DNA of 21,475 nt from CAZXCQ01 sp964639275 (GTDB lineage: Bacteria > Desulfobacterota > DSM-4660 > Desulfatiglandales > Desulfatiglandaceae): assembly GCA_964639275.1 (NCBI GenBank), contig CAZXCQ010000087.1, positions 1 through 21,475 on the forward strand. Reading direction: 5' to 3'. The notes below the pieces were generated by a model. It was not told where the DNA came from. It worked only from the letters and a program-made list of their open reading frames with translations, and did not search any database. This document shows positions 1 to 7,335 of this stretch, piece by piece. The first letter of the stretch is position 1, and each line of letters starts with the position of its first letter. The translations under genes and the position numbers were made by a program.

Positions 1-2149
1 TCCCGAGGTATTGATCCGGGTGATTGCAGAGCTGCTTGAACTTCATTAGGGAGGTGAGGATGATGCCCTTTCGTTGAATCCCTTCTGTATTGGAGATCAT
101 TCCCTTAAGCTCTTCAACCATATTTCTGTACAGAAAGATCTGTTTCTTGGTCAAGGGGGCATATGTCTTCATCTCCACCTTCTCGGGGAGGTCGGATATG
201 ACCGACTTGTCGGTTTTCAATCGCCTCAAAATATAGGGGCTGATCAGTTTGCGCAATCTTGAATAACCCGATGGGTCATGGCTCAGGTCTTTTACAAATT
301 CCTTGAACTCTCTGGCATTTCCTAACAATCCCGGATTTAGAAAATCAAATAGAGACCAGAGATCTGAAAGCCGGTTCTCAATGGGGGTCCCCGTCATAAC
401 AATCCTGTTAGAAGAAACAAGGCCTTTTATTGCCTTGGTCTGTTTTGTCCCCGGATTTTTGATGGCCTGCGCTTCATCCAGGATTATGTAGTTCCAAGAA
501 TAGGACTGGAGCCATTTATACTTCTGAACCAGGGCATATGTTGTAATAACAAGATCGAATGCATCCAATGACCGATTATCCACATCACCGCCGTTTTTCC
601 TCAGATCTCCTGAGGGATGTGCGATATAATACCTGAGGGCAGGGGAAAAGCGCTTGATCTCATTGTCCCAGTTCGAAATAAGGGAGGCCGGGATGATCAA
701 CAGGCTGGCCTTGCTGGGTCTTCCTGATGCCTTGTAACCGGATTTTATGATATTCAAAAATGCGAGTACCTGGATGGTTTTCCCGAGGCCCATATCATCT
801 GCCAGACAGGCTCCAAATTGGAGTGAATGCAAGAAATGGAGCCAATTTAGTCCCTTCTTTTGATATTCTCTGAGCCTTGCCTTAAATGTCTTATCGGGTT
901 TTGCCGAAGTAATCAGATCCGGATCAAGCAGTTTCCTTATAACCGATTCCAACCAGTCCCCGTTTGAGATGCTGTGGTCGACCCCTTTTGTATGGGTAGC
1001 TAGCAGCTTTTCAGGCATAAGCTGCATGCGCAGGGCATCTCTCAAACTCAAGCCTTCTTTACCCATTGTCTTTTTTGCCTTTTCATAGGCATCAAGCGTC
1101 TGTTCCAGCCTTTCCTGATCCACTGCCACCCACTTGTTTTTTATAAAGGCGAGCCCTTCAGATTCATTTAATAACTGTCTTGCCTCCTTTTCTGAAATCA
1201 ACGTATCGCCGAGGAATAACTGCACACTGAAATTCAAAATCGCATCCATGCCGAGTAGAGAAGGCCTGGAGTCGCCGACACTGAAATTGATGCTTACGCT
1301 TGATCTGGTGCCTCTCCACCAATTTGGAATCCTGCACAAAATACCCGATTCTTCGTAAAGAGGGATTTCTTTGAGAAAAGAAAACGCCTCTTCTGCTGTC
1401 CATGCAAGGGGATGAAAGAGTTCCCCGCTTTCAAGAAGACCTGCAATCAGGGGACTTTTCTTGGCGGCTACATGAACCGTTGCAAGGAGTTTTAAAAGCT
1501 TTTCACCATTGTTTTCATATTCCTGCAAGGCGTTTCTCAGTGGGAGATGTCTTGACTTTCCCTGGCTGTTCAGCCGGGTGGAATACGTTGCCATAAAGGC
1601 AAACGGATAATCTTCATCTTTGTTTTCCACAAGATGGAAAAAAACCCTGCCTACGAGATGGACATTGGGGCTGTATGTCCGGATAAAATCCGCAACAGTT
1701 CCGTCATAGGATTTGATCGCAAGGGCATAAGCATTGTTTAATTGCCCCCAAATAGCCCCAAGCAATCCAACGTTTAGGTATTCAGAACCGGGCATCAGCG
1801 GGGCCAGCTCTAAATGAGTCCTTAATTCATCCTCTTCCATCGGAATTTCCACTCTATGACGCTTGATTTCCAGGTCAGGGGTCCGAATTAATTTCTTGAC
1901 AAACCCCCCGGCAAAACCCCGCCAGAAATCAAGAGCGGGTCAAAGCATGACCTGATGGGCGAAAAACCCCAAAACCAACAACCACGACCTGGTCCCGGTC
2001 CCGGTGTCGGTGGAGAAACGGTTGTATATCTCTTCCTGCAACAGTCGGGTGCTCTTGTTTACGGTAGCCAGCGTCTCCGTCCATTCCAACTGAAAAGAAC
2101 CGTTTGGCATAACAACAGCATTTAGTTCCGGGTTCATCATTTGCTGCAT
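1..2149 (-). pseudogene. SNF2-family DEAD/DEAH-type helicase with DUF3670 region; partial at left edge and interrupted by an in-frame TGA
   Basis: One minus-strand frame runs from ATG 2147-2149 to the left edge, about 716 codons, with a single stop: TGA at 1940-1942 (codon 70). Upstream of it are 69 residues (beginning MQQMMNPELNAVV). Downstream the frame is fully open and reads PALDFWRGFAGGFVKKL, then a SNF2-associated DUF3670-like region (about residues 230-340, with RIPNWWRG). The helicase core follows: motif I DDMGLGKT near residue 451, DEAQ box ILDEAQAIKN near 556, motif III TGTPIENRLSDLW near 586, and LKQLCNHP-like MKFKQLCNHPDQYLG at the edge. Motifs V and VI lie outside the window. Such proteins are ATP-dependent DNA translocases. 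The TGA most likely splits the gene; translation could restart at ATG 1838-1840, which keeps DUF3670 and the ATPase. A sequencing error or recoding is possible. Family assignment is certain; functional state is not. Confidence 0.85.
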
Positions 2150-2444
2150 GGGCTGTCTCTCATCTATTTCTTAAGCGCTTTTTATTACCAATATCCTCGT
2201 GAATCATGGTTCAGCCGTTCCAGAACCGTTTTGATACGGTTGCTGATGCGGCAAGAAAACAGCGGGGAATCGCGCATTGGCTCCAAAGGCTTTTTTGTCG
2301 ATGTCGGCGGATGAAGATTCAAAGAAGTAGGATACTGCAGTATACCAGCCACGGGTTGTATTGTTTGAGGGTGTCTGGAATCAGTTTTATTTTTGCCAAG
2401 TTCGATGGTTGATGACGCCACTCCATTACTCGTTCTTGTTGTCG

Positions 2445-2840
2445 TCATGATAATACCTTTAGCGGGGATTTTTCAGCTATTAGACCAAAGTGTTTATCAC
2501 AATGGAGGATCGATGCGTCGCTTTCAATACAGAGGAGGCCAATATAGGTATCAACCAACGGTACCACAATACCTTTTCTGAATAAGCCAAAGGAAAACCA
2601 GGACAATCTCTCCCAGAATTCCTCTGGCACCGGAAGGTATTCCAGCCCTTTCAACAGTTCGTTTAATCGATTGTATTCCTTTTTGTTCTTAGTCCCTCTC
2701 AAGAGCTCTGTCTTGATAATTCCCGGAATCAAAACCTGCCCCTTAAGAATCAAATCCTTTACAAGAGCACCAAACCTCTTATCACCCCGGGGTCTAAAAG
2801 ACTCTATCCATGCAGAAGTATCGATAATAACCTTACCCAT
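2445..2840 (-). CDS. vapC: VapC-type PIN-domain ribonuclease toxin
   Basis: This 131-residue PIN-domain protein matches the usual size of VapC toxins, which are Mg2+-dependent RNases that cleave tRNA or rRNA unless held by the cognate antitoxin. The four acidic PIN residues are visible: D7 in VIIDTSAW, E45 in IIKTELLRG, D97 in PLVDTYIGLL and D115 in HCDKHF. The start ATG lies inside the end of the antitoxin gene (8 bp overlap, ATGGGTAA), with AGGA just upstream, so the two are translationally coupled. The stop (TGA 2445-2447) overlaps a possible ATG by 4 bp, but the ORF beyond it is unconvincing. All catalytic residues are present, so the toxin is probably active. The tRNA or rRNA target cannot be read from the sequence. 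Confidence 0.93.
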   Translation of the reverse strand: MGKVIIDTSAWIESFRPRGDKRFGALVKDLILKGQVLIPGIIKTELLRGTKNKKEYNRLNELLKGLEYLPVPEEFWERLSWFSFGLFRKGIVVPLVDTYIGLLCIESDASILHCDKHFGLIAEKSPLKVLS

Positions 2841-3036
2841 CGTTCCTCATTTCCTCGAGATCCTTCAAGGAATACCCGAATTCGTAATCTCCTATAAGGG
2901 CAGCCAGCTTTTCCCTCCTTCTTATATCAAGAAAGGTCTTTATGGCCAGAATAATAGCCTCCTTTTTGACTTGAGTATTGGCTGCTTTCAGAAGCTCATT
3001 CATCAGGTCGTCTGGTATATCTATGAGAGTCTTCAT
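2833..3036 (-). CDS. vapB: VapB-type antitoxin (short N-terminal DNA-binding segment, acidic C-terminus)
   Basis: This 67-residue protein begins MKTLIDIPDDLMNELLKAAN, typical of ribbon-helix-helix-like VapB antitoxins (a beta-strand followed by helices), and ends in the tail FGYSLKDLEEMRNDG expected to wrap the toxin. ATG 3034-3036 is chosen over GTG 3040-3042 because GGAGG sits five bases ahead of the ATG but overlaps the GTG. It precedes vapC and overlaps it by 8 bp. Antitoxins of this kind repress their own promoter, usually as a complex with the toxin. A good -35/-10 pair and an inverted repeat lie just upstream, which agrees with autoregulation. Exact DNA-binding class is inferred from length and pattern. 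Confidence 0.9.
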   Translation of the reverse strand: MKTLIDIPDDLMNELLKAANTQVKKEAIILAIKTFLDIRRREKLAALIGDYEFGYSLKDLEEMRNDG

Positions 3037-3051
3037 TAACACCTCCAGATG

Positions 3052-3078
3052 TATATAGATAATGGCTTTATTTATATA
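3052..3078. promoter_or_regulatory. Inverted-repeat operator candidate for VapBC
   Basis: Two 11 bp arms, TATATAGATAA (3052-3062) and TTATTTATATA (3068-3078), are reverse complements at 10 of 11 positions around a 5 bp spacer. The palindrome covers the -10 box and start site of the vapBC promoter, the usual place for a VapB or VapBC binding site. The AT-rich composition means some symmetry could arise by chance. Confidence 0.55.
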
Positions 3079-3103
3079 TATCCGAACCGTTGTTTTATGT
3101 CAA
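3075..3103 (-). promoter_or_regulatory. Sigma70-type promoter of vapBC
   Basis: On the minus strand, TTGACA (3098-3103) and TATATA (3075-3080) are separated by exactly 17 bp, a near-consensus housekeeping promoter. Transcription would start near 3067, about 30 bases ahead of the vapB ATG. Confidence 0.75.
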
Positions 3104-3147
3104 GGAAAACCCAGAGATATAACCGTCTGAGGAAGAAAGAGCCCCTT

Positions 3148-4644
3148 CTATAATCGAGAAAGAATTTTCTCCACATCACAGTGGGCCTCAAAGTGGTCGG
3201 CGAGGCGGTCGTACTGGTGAAACCTGGCCAGTCTGCCCTGGCCCGGGGGTCTTTGTCTAAGCCCCTTTTGATTTCTAATGGTATTGAGGAGGTCCCCTCT
3301 AAACCCGGGGGAATCCAGAATCCCGTGGACATAGGTGCCGGAGACCCGACCCCCTTTTACACACCAGCCGTCAAGCCATGACTGCTTCCTCCCCGGCTGG
3401 TGGATCCGCAAAAAGGGCTTGCCGAGCCTCTGCAGGTTGTTGCTGATGCCCATATGAATCTCATACCCCCTGATCCGTTTTCCATTTTTCAGGCAGGTGC
3501 CTGTCACCTTGCGAACGATCTTCTCCTCCTCAAGCACGGTCTCAATGGGGAGCAGACCAAGCCCCTTGACGACCCCTTGGTCCGATTCAAGCCCGAGGGG
3601 ATCAGAGATCCTCTCCCCCAGGAGTTGATACCCGCCGCAGATACCAAGGACCCTTCCACCCCCTTTCACAAACCCCCTGATGGCCCTTTTCCATCCGGTC
3701 CGAGCAATCCAGACGGCATCTTCCATCACATTTTTTGTGCCTGGAAGCACAAGGCAATCATAGCCGCTGGAAAGCTCCTGGGGACGAAAGAGATAGTTGA
3801 CCACCACGTCGGGCTCCCTCAAGAGCCCCTCCAGGTCTGTGAAGTTGGATATGGCGGGGAGCTTTAGGGTCGCTATATTGACTGTCTTTGCTCCGATCGG
3901 CTTGATGGCGCGCCGGTCCTCTTGGACCACCACCGAGTCTTCAGGATCTATCCGGATATCCCGGTAAAAGGGGACCAGGCCCAAAACCGGCCTGCCGGTC
4001 TTTCTTTCTATATACTCGATTCCTGAAGAGAAAAGCCTCGGATCTCCGCGAAACTTGTTGATCAGAAACCCGATTACAAGCCCCCTTTCTTTGGGGGTCA
4101 TCAGATGATAGGTACCGATGATCTGCGCAAACACGCCCCCACGGTCGATATCCGCCACAAGAATACAGGGTGCGCCCACGGCCCTTGCCATGGAGAAATT
4201 GACCAGGTCGTGATCCTTGAGGTTCATCTCGCAGCAACTCCCGGCCCCCTCCATGACGATGATCTCGTATTCCCGGGACAGCCGCACGTAAGACTCCATG
4301 ACCACCCTCTTTAGCCTGGGCTTGAGGGCATAATAGGCAACCGCATCCATCTGCCCAAAGACCTTCCCCCGCAGGATGATCTGGGAGCCCATGTCGGTGG
4401 AGGGTTTGAGGAGGATAGGGTTCATATGGACAGAGGGTAGAACCCCGGCCGCCTCGGCCTGGACCACCTGTGCCCGCCCGATCTCCCCCCCTTCTACCGT
4501 GACGTAGGAGTTGTTGGACATGTTTTGGGCCTTAAAGGGGGCCACCCTGTGGCCCCTCCTCCTGAATATCCGGCAAAAGGCGGCCGTGGCGATGGACTTG
4601 CCCACATCGCTCCCGGTCCCCAGAAACATGATGGCCTTGGTCAT
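3148..4644 (-). CDS. cobQ: Cobyric acid synthase (glutamine-hydrolysing)
   Basis: The 498-residue product is full length for CobQ/CbiP, which amidates the b, d, e and g side chains of adenosylcobyrinic acid a,c-diamide using ATP and glutamine to give adenosylcobyric acid in the cytoplasm. The N-terminal dethiobiotin-synthetase-like domain carries the P-loop GTGSDVGKS (residues 9-17), FKAQNMSNNS (37-46) and VMEGAGSCCEMNL (130-142). The C-terminal class I-type glutamine amidotransferase domain has nucleophile C336 in LGICGGYQLLGE and histidine H440 in YVHGI. The start MTKAIMFLGTGSDVG is the normal family start, although no strong ribosome site precedes it. A MITE-like repeat ends 10 bp upstream of the start, so its promoter may lie in that repeat or beyond. 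The next gene on this strand, btuF-cbiZ, makes the same intermediate by salvage. Confidence 0.97.
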   Translation of the reverse strand: MTKAIMFLGTGSDVGKSIATAAFCRIFRRRGHRVAPFKAQNMSNNSYVTVEGGEIGRAQVVQAEAAGVLPSVHMNPILLKPSTDMGSQIILRGKVFGQMDAVAYYALKPRLKRVVMESYVRLSREYEIIVMEGAGSCCEMNLKDHDLVNFSMARAVGAPCILVADIDRGGVFAQIIGTYHLMTPKERGLVIGFLINKFRGDPRLFSSGIEYIERKTGRPVLGLVPFYRDIRIDPEDSVVVQEDRRAIKPIGAKTVNIATLKLPAISNFTDLEGLLREPDVVVNYLFRPQELSSGYDCLVLPGTKNVMEDAVWIARTGWKRAIRGFVKGGGRVLGICGGYQLLGERISDPLGLESDQGVVKGLGLLPIETVLEEEKIVRKVTGTCLKNGKRIRGYEIHMGISNNLQRLGKPFLRIHQPGRKQSWLDGWCVKGGRVSGTYVHGILDSPGFRGDLLNTIRNQKGLRQRPPGQGRLARFHQYDRLADHFEAHCDVEKILSRL

Positions 4645-4690
4645 TTGTCTATCTGTATCAATTTAGCTTTCTTTAAAATTGATGGTCTCG

Positions 4691-4827
4691 TAAAAAGTCG
4701 TCACTCCGGTGAACCCCGGATCGGGGTCCGGGGCCGGCTCCGGAGTCCAGACCCTCCGTAGCAAATGGAAAATACTGGATTCCGGCCTTCGCCGGAATGA
4801 CAAAAAAGGGTGATTTCTGACTTTTTA
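4691..4827. repeat. Nested intergenic repeat with paired hairpins
   Basis: Arms TAAAAAGTC (4691-4699) and GACTTTTTA (4819-4827) bound a GC-rich core. Inside are ACTCCGG/CCGGAGT (4703-4709, 4740-4746) and a short hairpin TTCCGGC-CTTC-GCCGGAA (4780-4797). This hairpin type (ending ...GCCGGAATGACA) is one I associate with dispersed intergenic repeats of deltaproteobacterial genomes. Within this window it is seen once. Confidence 0.6.
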
Positions 4828-4841
4828 GGACTCAATCAAAA

Positions 4842-4890
4842 TTGGAACCTTGACAGGGTAATGGGAATTCCGAACCCCCATTGCCCTGTC
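4842..4890. repeat. Hairpin repeat, related copy at 7211-7239
   Basis: GACAGGGTAATGGG (4852-4865) pairs with CCCATTGCCCTGTC (4877-4890), 13 of 14 positions with one G-T type mismatch and a 10 base loop. The segment 4842-4870 matches 7211-7239 at 25 of 29 positions in direct orientation, showing it is a dispersed unit. It is not followed by a T-run and is not called a terminator. Confidence 0.6.
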
Positions 4891-4926
4891 TAAGTTTGAA
4901 TCTTGAAGAAAGCTAAATTGATACGT

Positions 4927-6936
4927 CTATTTTAGTCTTTCATTGACGCCGTTGAGCAGGGCGTTGAGCGCCATTGTCAATGGTAACGGGATATCAGTAA
5001 CAGCAACGAGATCAAGCATGGCATGGATCTTTGTTCCAGCGATCTCCTCGGCTATCTGTTTACAGGTCTGATCGTAGGTGCCGAGATCATGAATCAATCC
5101 CCTTTCGTAGGAGTCGCTCAAGGCGAGTGATGACTCAATAAAGGAGGCGTAACGTTCATTCAGGAGCACCTCTTCCAGGGCCTTCACCAGATCGCTCTGA
5201 TCCGCCTGACACTCACACGCATCCGCAGAGACCAGCTCAAAGAGACTGATCCTTCTCTCTTTGAGTCTTCGAAAAACGCTTCGCTTGCCTACCACACCAT
5301 CCTGTTTGTAGACCGCCTCTTGAACCGCAGCATAGACGGCCCGGGCAATCAACTCCCCCATCTTGGAGTGGCCGCCTGTATTTTCGATCGGCCTCCCCTC
5401 TCCGCTTACCACGATGATATTATCGGTCCCGGTTCCCGTGGCCTGGTGGGTCAGGGGAGTATAACTGCTTCTGATATCCATGTCCATGAGGGCTGCGGTC
5501 TTTCCCTCGGTCGCCGTAAGGACGGCCCTGGTCATTGCTTTTCCACTGAGCTTCATATTGGTGAGAAGGATGATATTGATGGTGCCGGGTTCATAGAACC
5601 CCCCTGTGTCCTTTGACGCCCGAACGGCGTTTGAATTTATCCCGGCCGTCACCAGGGCATAGACCGCCATATCCTTGAACCCTTTCTGTTTGATGACCAG
5701 ATGATCCATCTGAGCACCGGTAAAGAGAAAACTGGCCCTCTCTTCGGTCTTATTGATGGCCCTGTAGATCCGCTTCCGGGAGGTCTCAAGGCCCAGCCTG
5801 TGAACGATGCCCCAGCAGGGTGGCGGCAGGGAATGGTTTCCGACCGAGAGTATGCCTTCCCGCATACCTTCCAGCGTGGAGAGAATGGTCATGGGTTCTT
5901 TGAAATCAAGGATCAGCGTCTGGTTGAGAAAATCAAAGACACGGCTCTCGGCAATGGATATCCCTTTGAGATAATCGAGCGGGAGGTCGAGGCTACGGGA
6001 GCGCGTGACGCGCTCATCGAAGACCTGCTGATCCTTACGGGAGAACTTCTCCCCATAGAGCACGGCCGAGAGCCATGACACAAAGAGGCCTGCCCGGGTT
6101 GATGCCCGGCAGGTCAGATCACAGGGGAAGGAGAAGATCTGGCCTTCCCTTACCGCATCCACGTCCTTCCACCCGGGGCGATCCAATGCCTTGCGCAGGG
6201 TGTTGTTCGATGGTCCACAACTGTAGATCACCTGGGGGTTAAATCTTGTCCATTCCTCTTGGCTCACGGAAACGATTTGACCCTTCTTGTTGAACTGAGG
6301 CGGAATCCCGCCTGCCAGTCTGATGTACTCATTCTGGAAGGAGTCGTCGCCCGGTGCCATCACCGGATCAAGTCCCATGACCCGGATGGCCCGTTTTCTG
6401 CCAGATGGCGGGATCCTGGCCACCTTCCTGGCAATCACCTGGAGGTCTTCGCTGATCTGCCGGGCAAGTGCCCGCGCCTTCTGTTCCCGGTCAAAGATCT
6501 TTCCGAGAAGCTCAATATTCTGATAGATCCCCTGGACGGTCCTGGGCCTCAGTTGGATCACCTGCGGCCCCGGCCTTGAAAACCGGGCCTTCACTTCCCG
6601 ATGGAGGTCCGTGACAAAAATCACATCGGGTCTCAGGGCCTCGATGGCCTTAATAGAGGGGGAAGAGAAACCGCCCACAACAACCGCATGCGCGGTTTGA
6701 GGCGGATAGGTGCTGTAATAGGTGATCCCCTTGACCGCATCCCCCGCCCCGATTCCAAAAAGGATCTCGGTAATCGCCGGCACAAGGGAGACAACCCGTG
6801 AAGGACGCTCCTTGATCACAATGGTCCTTCCTTCCCCGTCCAGGAACTGAAGGGGATAGGGAAAGGCGAGAGGGGACCACAGAAAGGTAGCAACGAGAAA
6901 AAAAATAGCTTTGATGCATAAGATACGGGGCTTCAT
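4927..6936 (-). CDS. Exported fusion of BtuF-like corrinoid-binding domain and CbiZ adenosylcobinamide amidohydrolase
   Basis: The 669-residue product begins at ATG 6934-6936, chosen because GGAGG stands seven bases ahead; an upstream in-frame start adds 14 residues that spoil the signal peptide. Residues 1-28 form a Sec-type signal (basic start, hydrophobic core to about 25). Residues 30-300 are a BtuF/FecB-type periplasmic binding domain (RVVSLVPAITEILFGIGAG 47-65, ALRPDVIFVT 100-109). Residues 330-545 match CbiZ (TGAQMDHLVI 406-415, VTAGINSNAVRA 429-440, TGTGTDNIIVV 500-510, GHSKMGELIARAVY 522-535). CbiZ cuts the aminopropanol linker of adenosylcobinamide, or of some cobamides, leaving adenosylcobyric acid. 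A tail of about 120 residues (550-669), with C574, C576 and C625, has no function I recognise. No BtuC or BtuD gene is in the window. The signal implies that corrinoid cleavage happens outside the cytoplasm. Confidence 0.93.
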   Translation of the reverse strand: MKPRILCIKAIFFLVATFLWSPLAFPYPLQFLDGEGRTIVIKERPSRVVSLVPAITEILFGIGAGDAVKGITYYSTYPPQTAHAVVVGGFSSPSIKAIEALRPDVIFVTDLHREVKARFSRPGPQVIQLRPRTVQGIYQNIELLGKIFDREQKARALARQISEDLQVIARKVARIPPSGRKRAIRVMGLDPVMAPGDDSFQNEYIRLAGGIPPQFNKKGQIVSVSQEEWTRFNPQVIYSCGPSNNTLRKALDRPGWKDVDAVREGQIFSFPCDLTCRASTRAGLFVSWLSAVLYGEKFSRKDQQVFDERVTRSRSLDLPLDYLKGISIAESRVFDFLNQTLILDFKEPMTILSTLEGMREGILSVGNHSLPPPCWGIVHRLGLETSRKRIYRAINKTEERASFLFTGAQMDHLVIKQKGFKDMAVYALVTAGINSNAVRASKDTGGFYEPGTINIILLTNMKLSGKAMTRAVLTATEGKTAALMDMDIRSSYTPLTHQATGTGTDNIIVVSGEGRPIENTGGHSKMGELIARAVYAAVQEAVYKQDGVVGKRSVFRRLKERRISLFELVSADACECQADQSDLVKALEEVLLNERYASFIESSLALSDSYERGLIHDLGTYDQTCKQIAEEIAGTKIHAMLDLVAVTDIPLPLTMALNALLNGVNERLK

Positions 6937-7245
6937 GTTCCAACCTCCATACTCCTTTGTGTGTTGGTATGCGTTCACAGGTTCCGGGTTCAGCGTTCAG
7001 GGTCAGGGAAAATGACAAGATTGATGACCTGGAATCGTCATAAAACATTCTGGCTTTGCCACATGCGTGTTAATACTGCGCCAATTTTCCGATTACAAAT
7101 GGCCAATCCGGCGATTTTCACGTGGATACGCGCCCAAAATGGAATCTGTCCACAAAAATGCAACATTGAACCCCTGAACCTTTGAACCCGTGAACGGTTA
7201 CAAATCTTGTTTGGAACCTAGACAGGGGAATGGGGGTTCTTTTTT
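6937..7245. repeat. Intergenic region with GAACC-rich inverted repeat between divergent btuF-cbiZ and luxR-type gene
   Basis: The two flanking genes diverge from this stretch. Arm 6973-7002 begins GTTCACAGGTTCCGGGTTCA; the reverse complement of 7168-7195 begins GTTCACGGGTTCAAAGGTTC, giving an imperfect inverted repeat of about 28 bp built from GGTTCA units. It encloses roughly 165 bp. A copy of the 29 bp repeat (7211-7239) follows. No gene fits here and no cobalamin riboswitch core is recognisable on either strand. Confidence 0.5.
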
Positions 7246-7275
7246 TTGGCATATTCTGAAAGACTCTGGTATCAT
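7246..7275 (+). promoter_or_regulatory. Promoter candidate of the LuxR-type gene
   Basis: TTGGCA (7246-7251) and TATCAT (7270-7275) stand 18 bp apart. A start near 7282 would leave a leader of about 54 bases before ATG 7336 and would exclude the TTG at 7246 as a translation start. Confidence 0.5.
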
Positions 7276-7335
7276 TTGATCAAGCAAGGGGAAAGCGGGC
7301 AAGGAACATGGCGTACCTTTTCCGGGAGAGGAGAG

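Larger units (their letters stand above)
4655..4924. repeat. MITE-like element with 19 bp perfect terminal inverted repeats
   Basis: The left arm GTATCAATTTAGCTTTCTT (4655-4673) is the exact reverse complement of 4906-4924. The similarity continues inward for about seven bases with two mismatches. The 270 bp element contains no gene and fills the whole space between cobQ and btuF-cbiZ. It holds a nested repeat (4691-4827) and a hairpin (4852-4890). A third arm copy lies at 15916-15932 and a degenerate one near 15797. The size, TIRs and absence of coding fit a miniature inverted-repeat element; target-site duplications are not evident. Confidence 0.75.

Noticed and set aside
1164..1403. 79-residue minus-strand ORF in the helicase region
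   Set aside because: It is in a different frame from the helicase and shows no family pattern.
1940..1942. Selenocysteine codon in the helicase
   Set aside because: Not at a known catalytic cysteine and only a weak short stem follows; a nonsense change or error is more likely.
2185..2448. 87-residue minus-strand ORF whose ATG overlaps the vapC stop by 4 bp
   Set aside because: The overlap looks like coupling, but the protein is low in structure, unlike any family I know, and the same stretch has comparable open frames on the other strand. It may be intergenic.
3400..3867. 155-residue plus-strand ORF inside cobQ
   Set aside because: It is a shadow of the well-supported cobQ frame on the opposite strand, with no homology.
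6937..7245. Cobalamin riboswitch ahead of btuF-cbiZ
   Set aside because: Expected from gene function, but no B12-box or conserved core sequence could be found on either strand by eye.
7246..7335. Upstream TTG start for the LuxR-type gene
   Set aside because: It lies in the promoter candidate and adds 30 residues unlike the family; ATG 7336 has a ribosome site.
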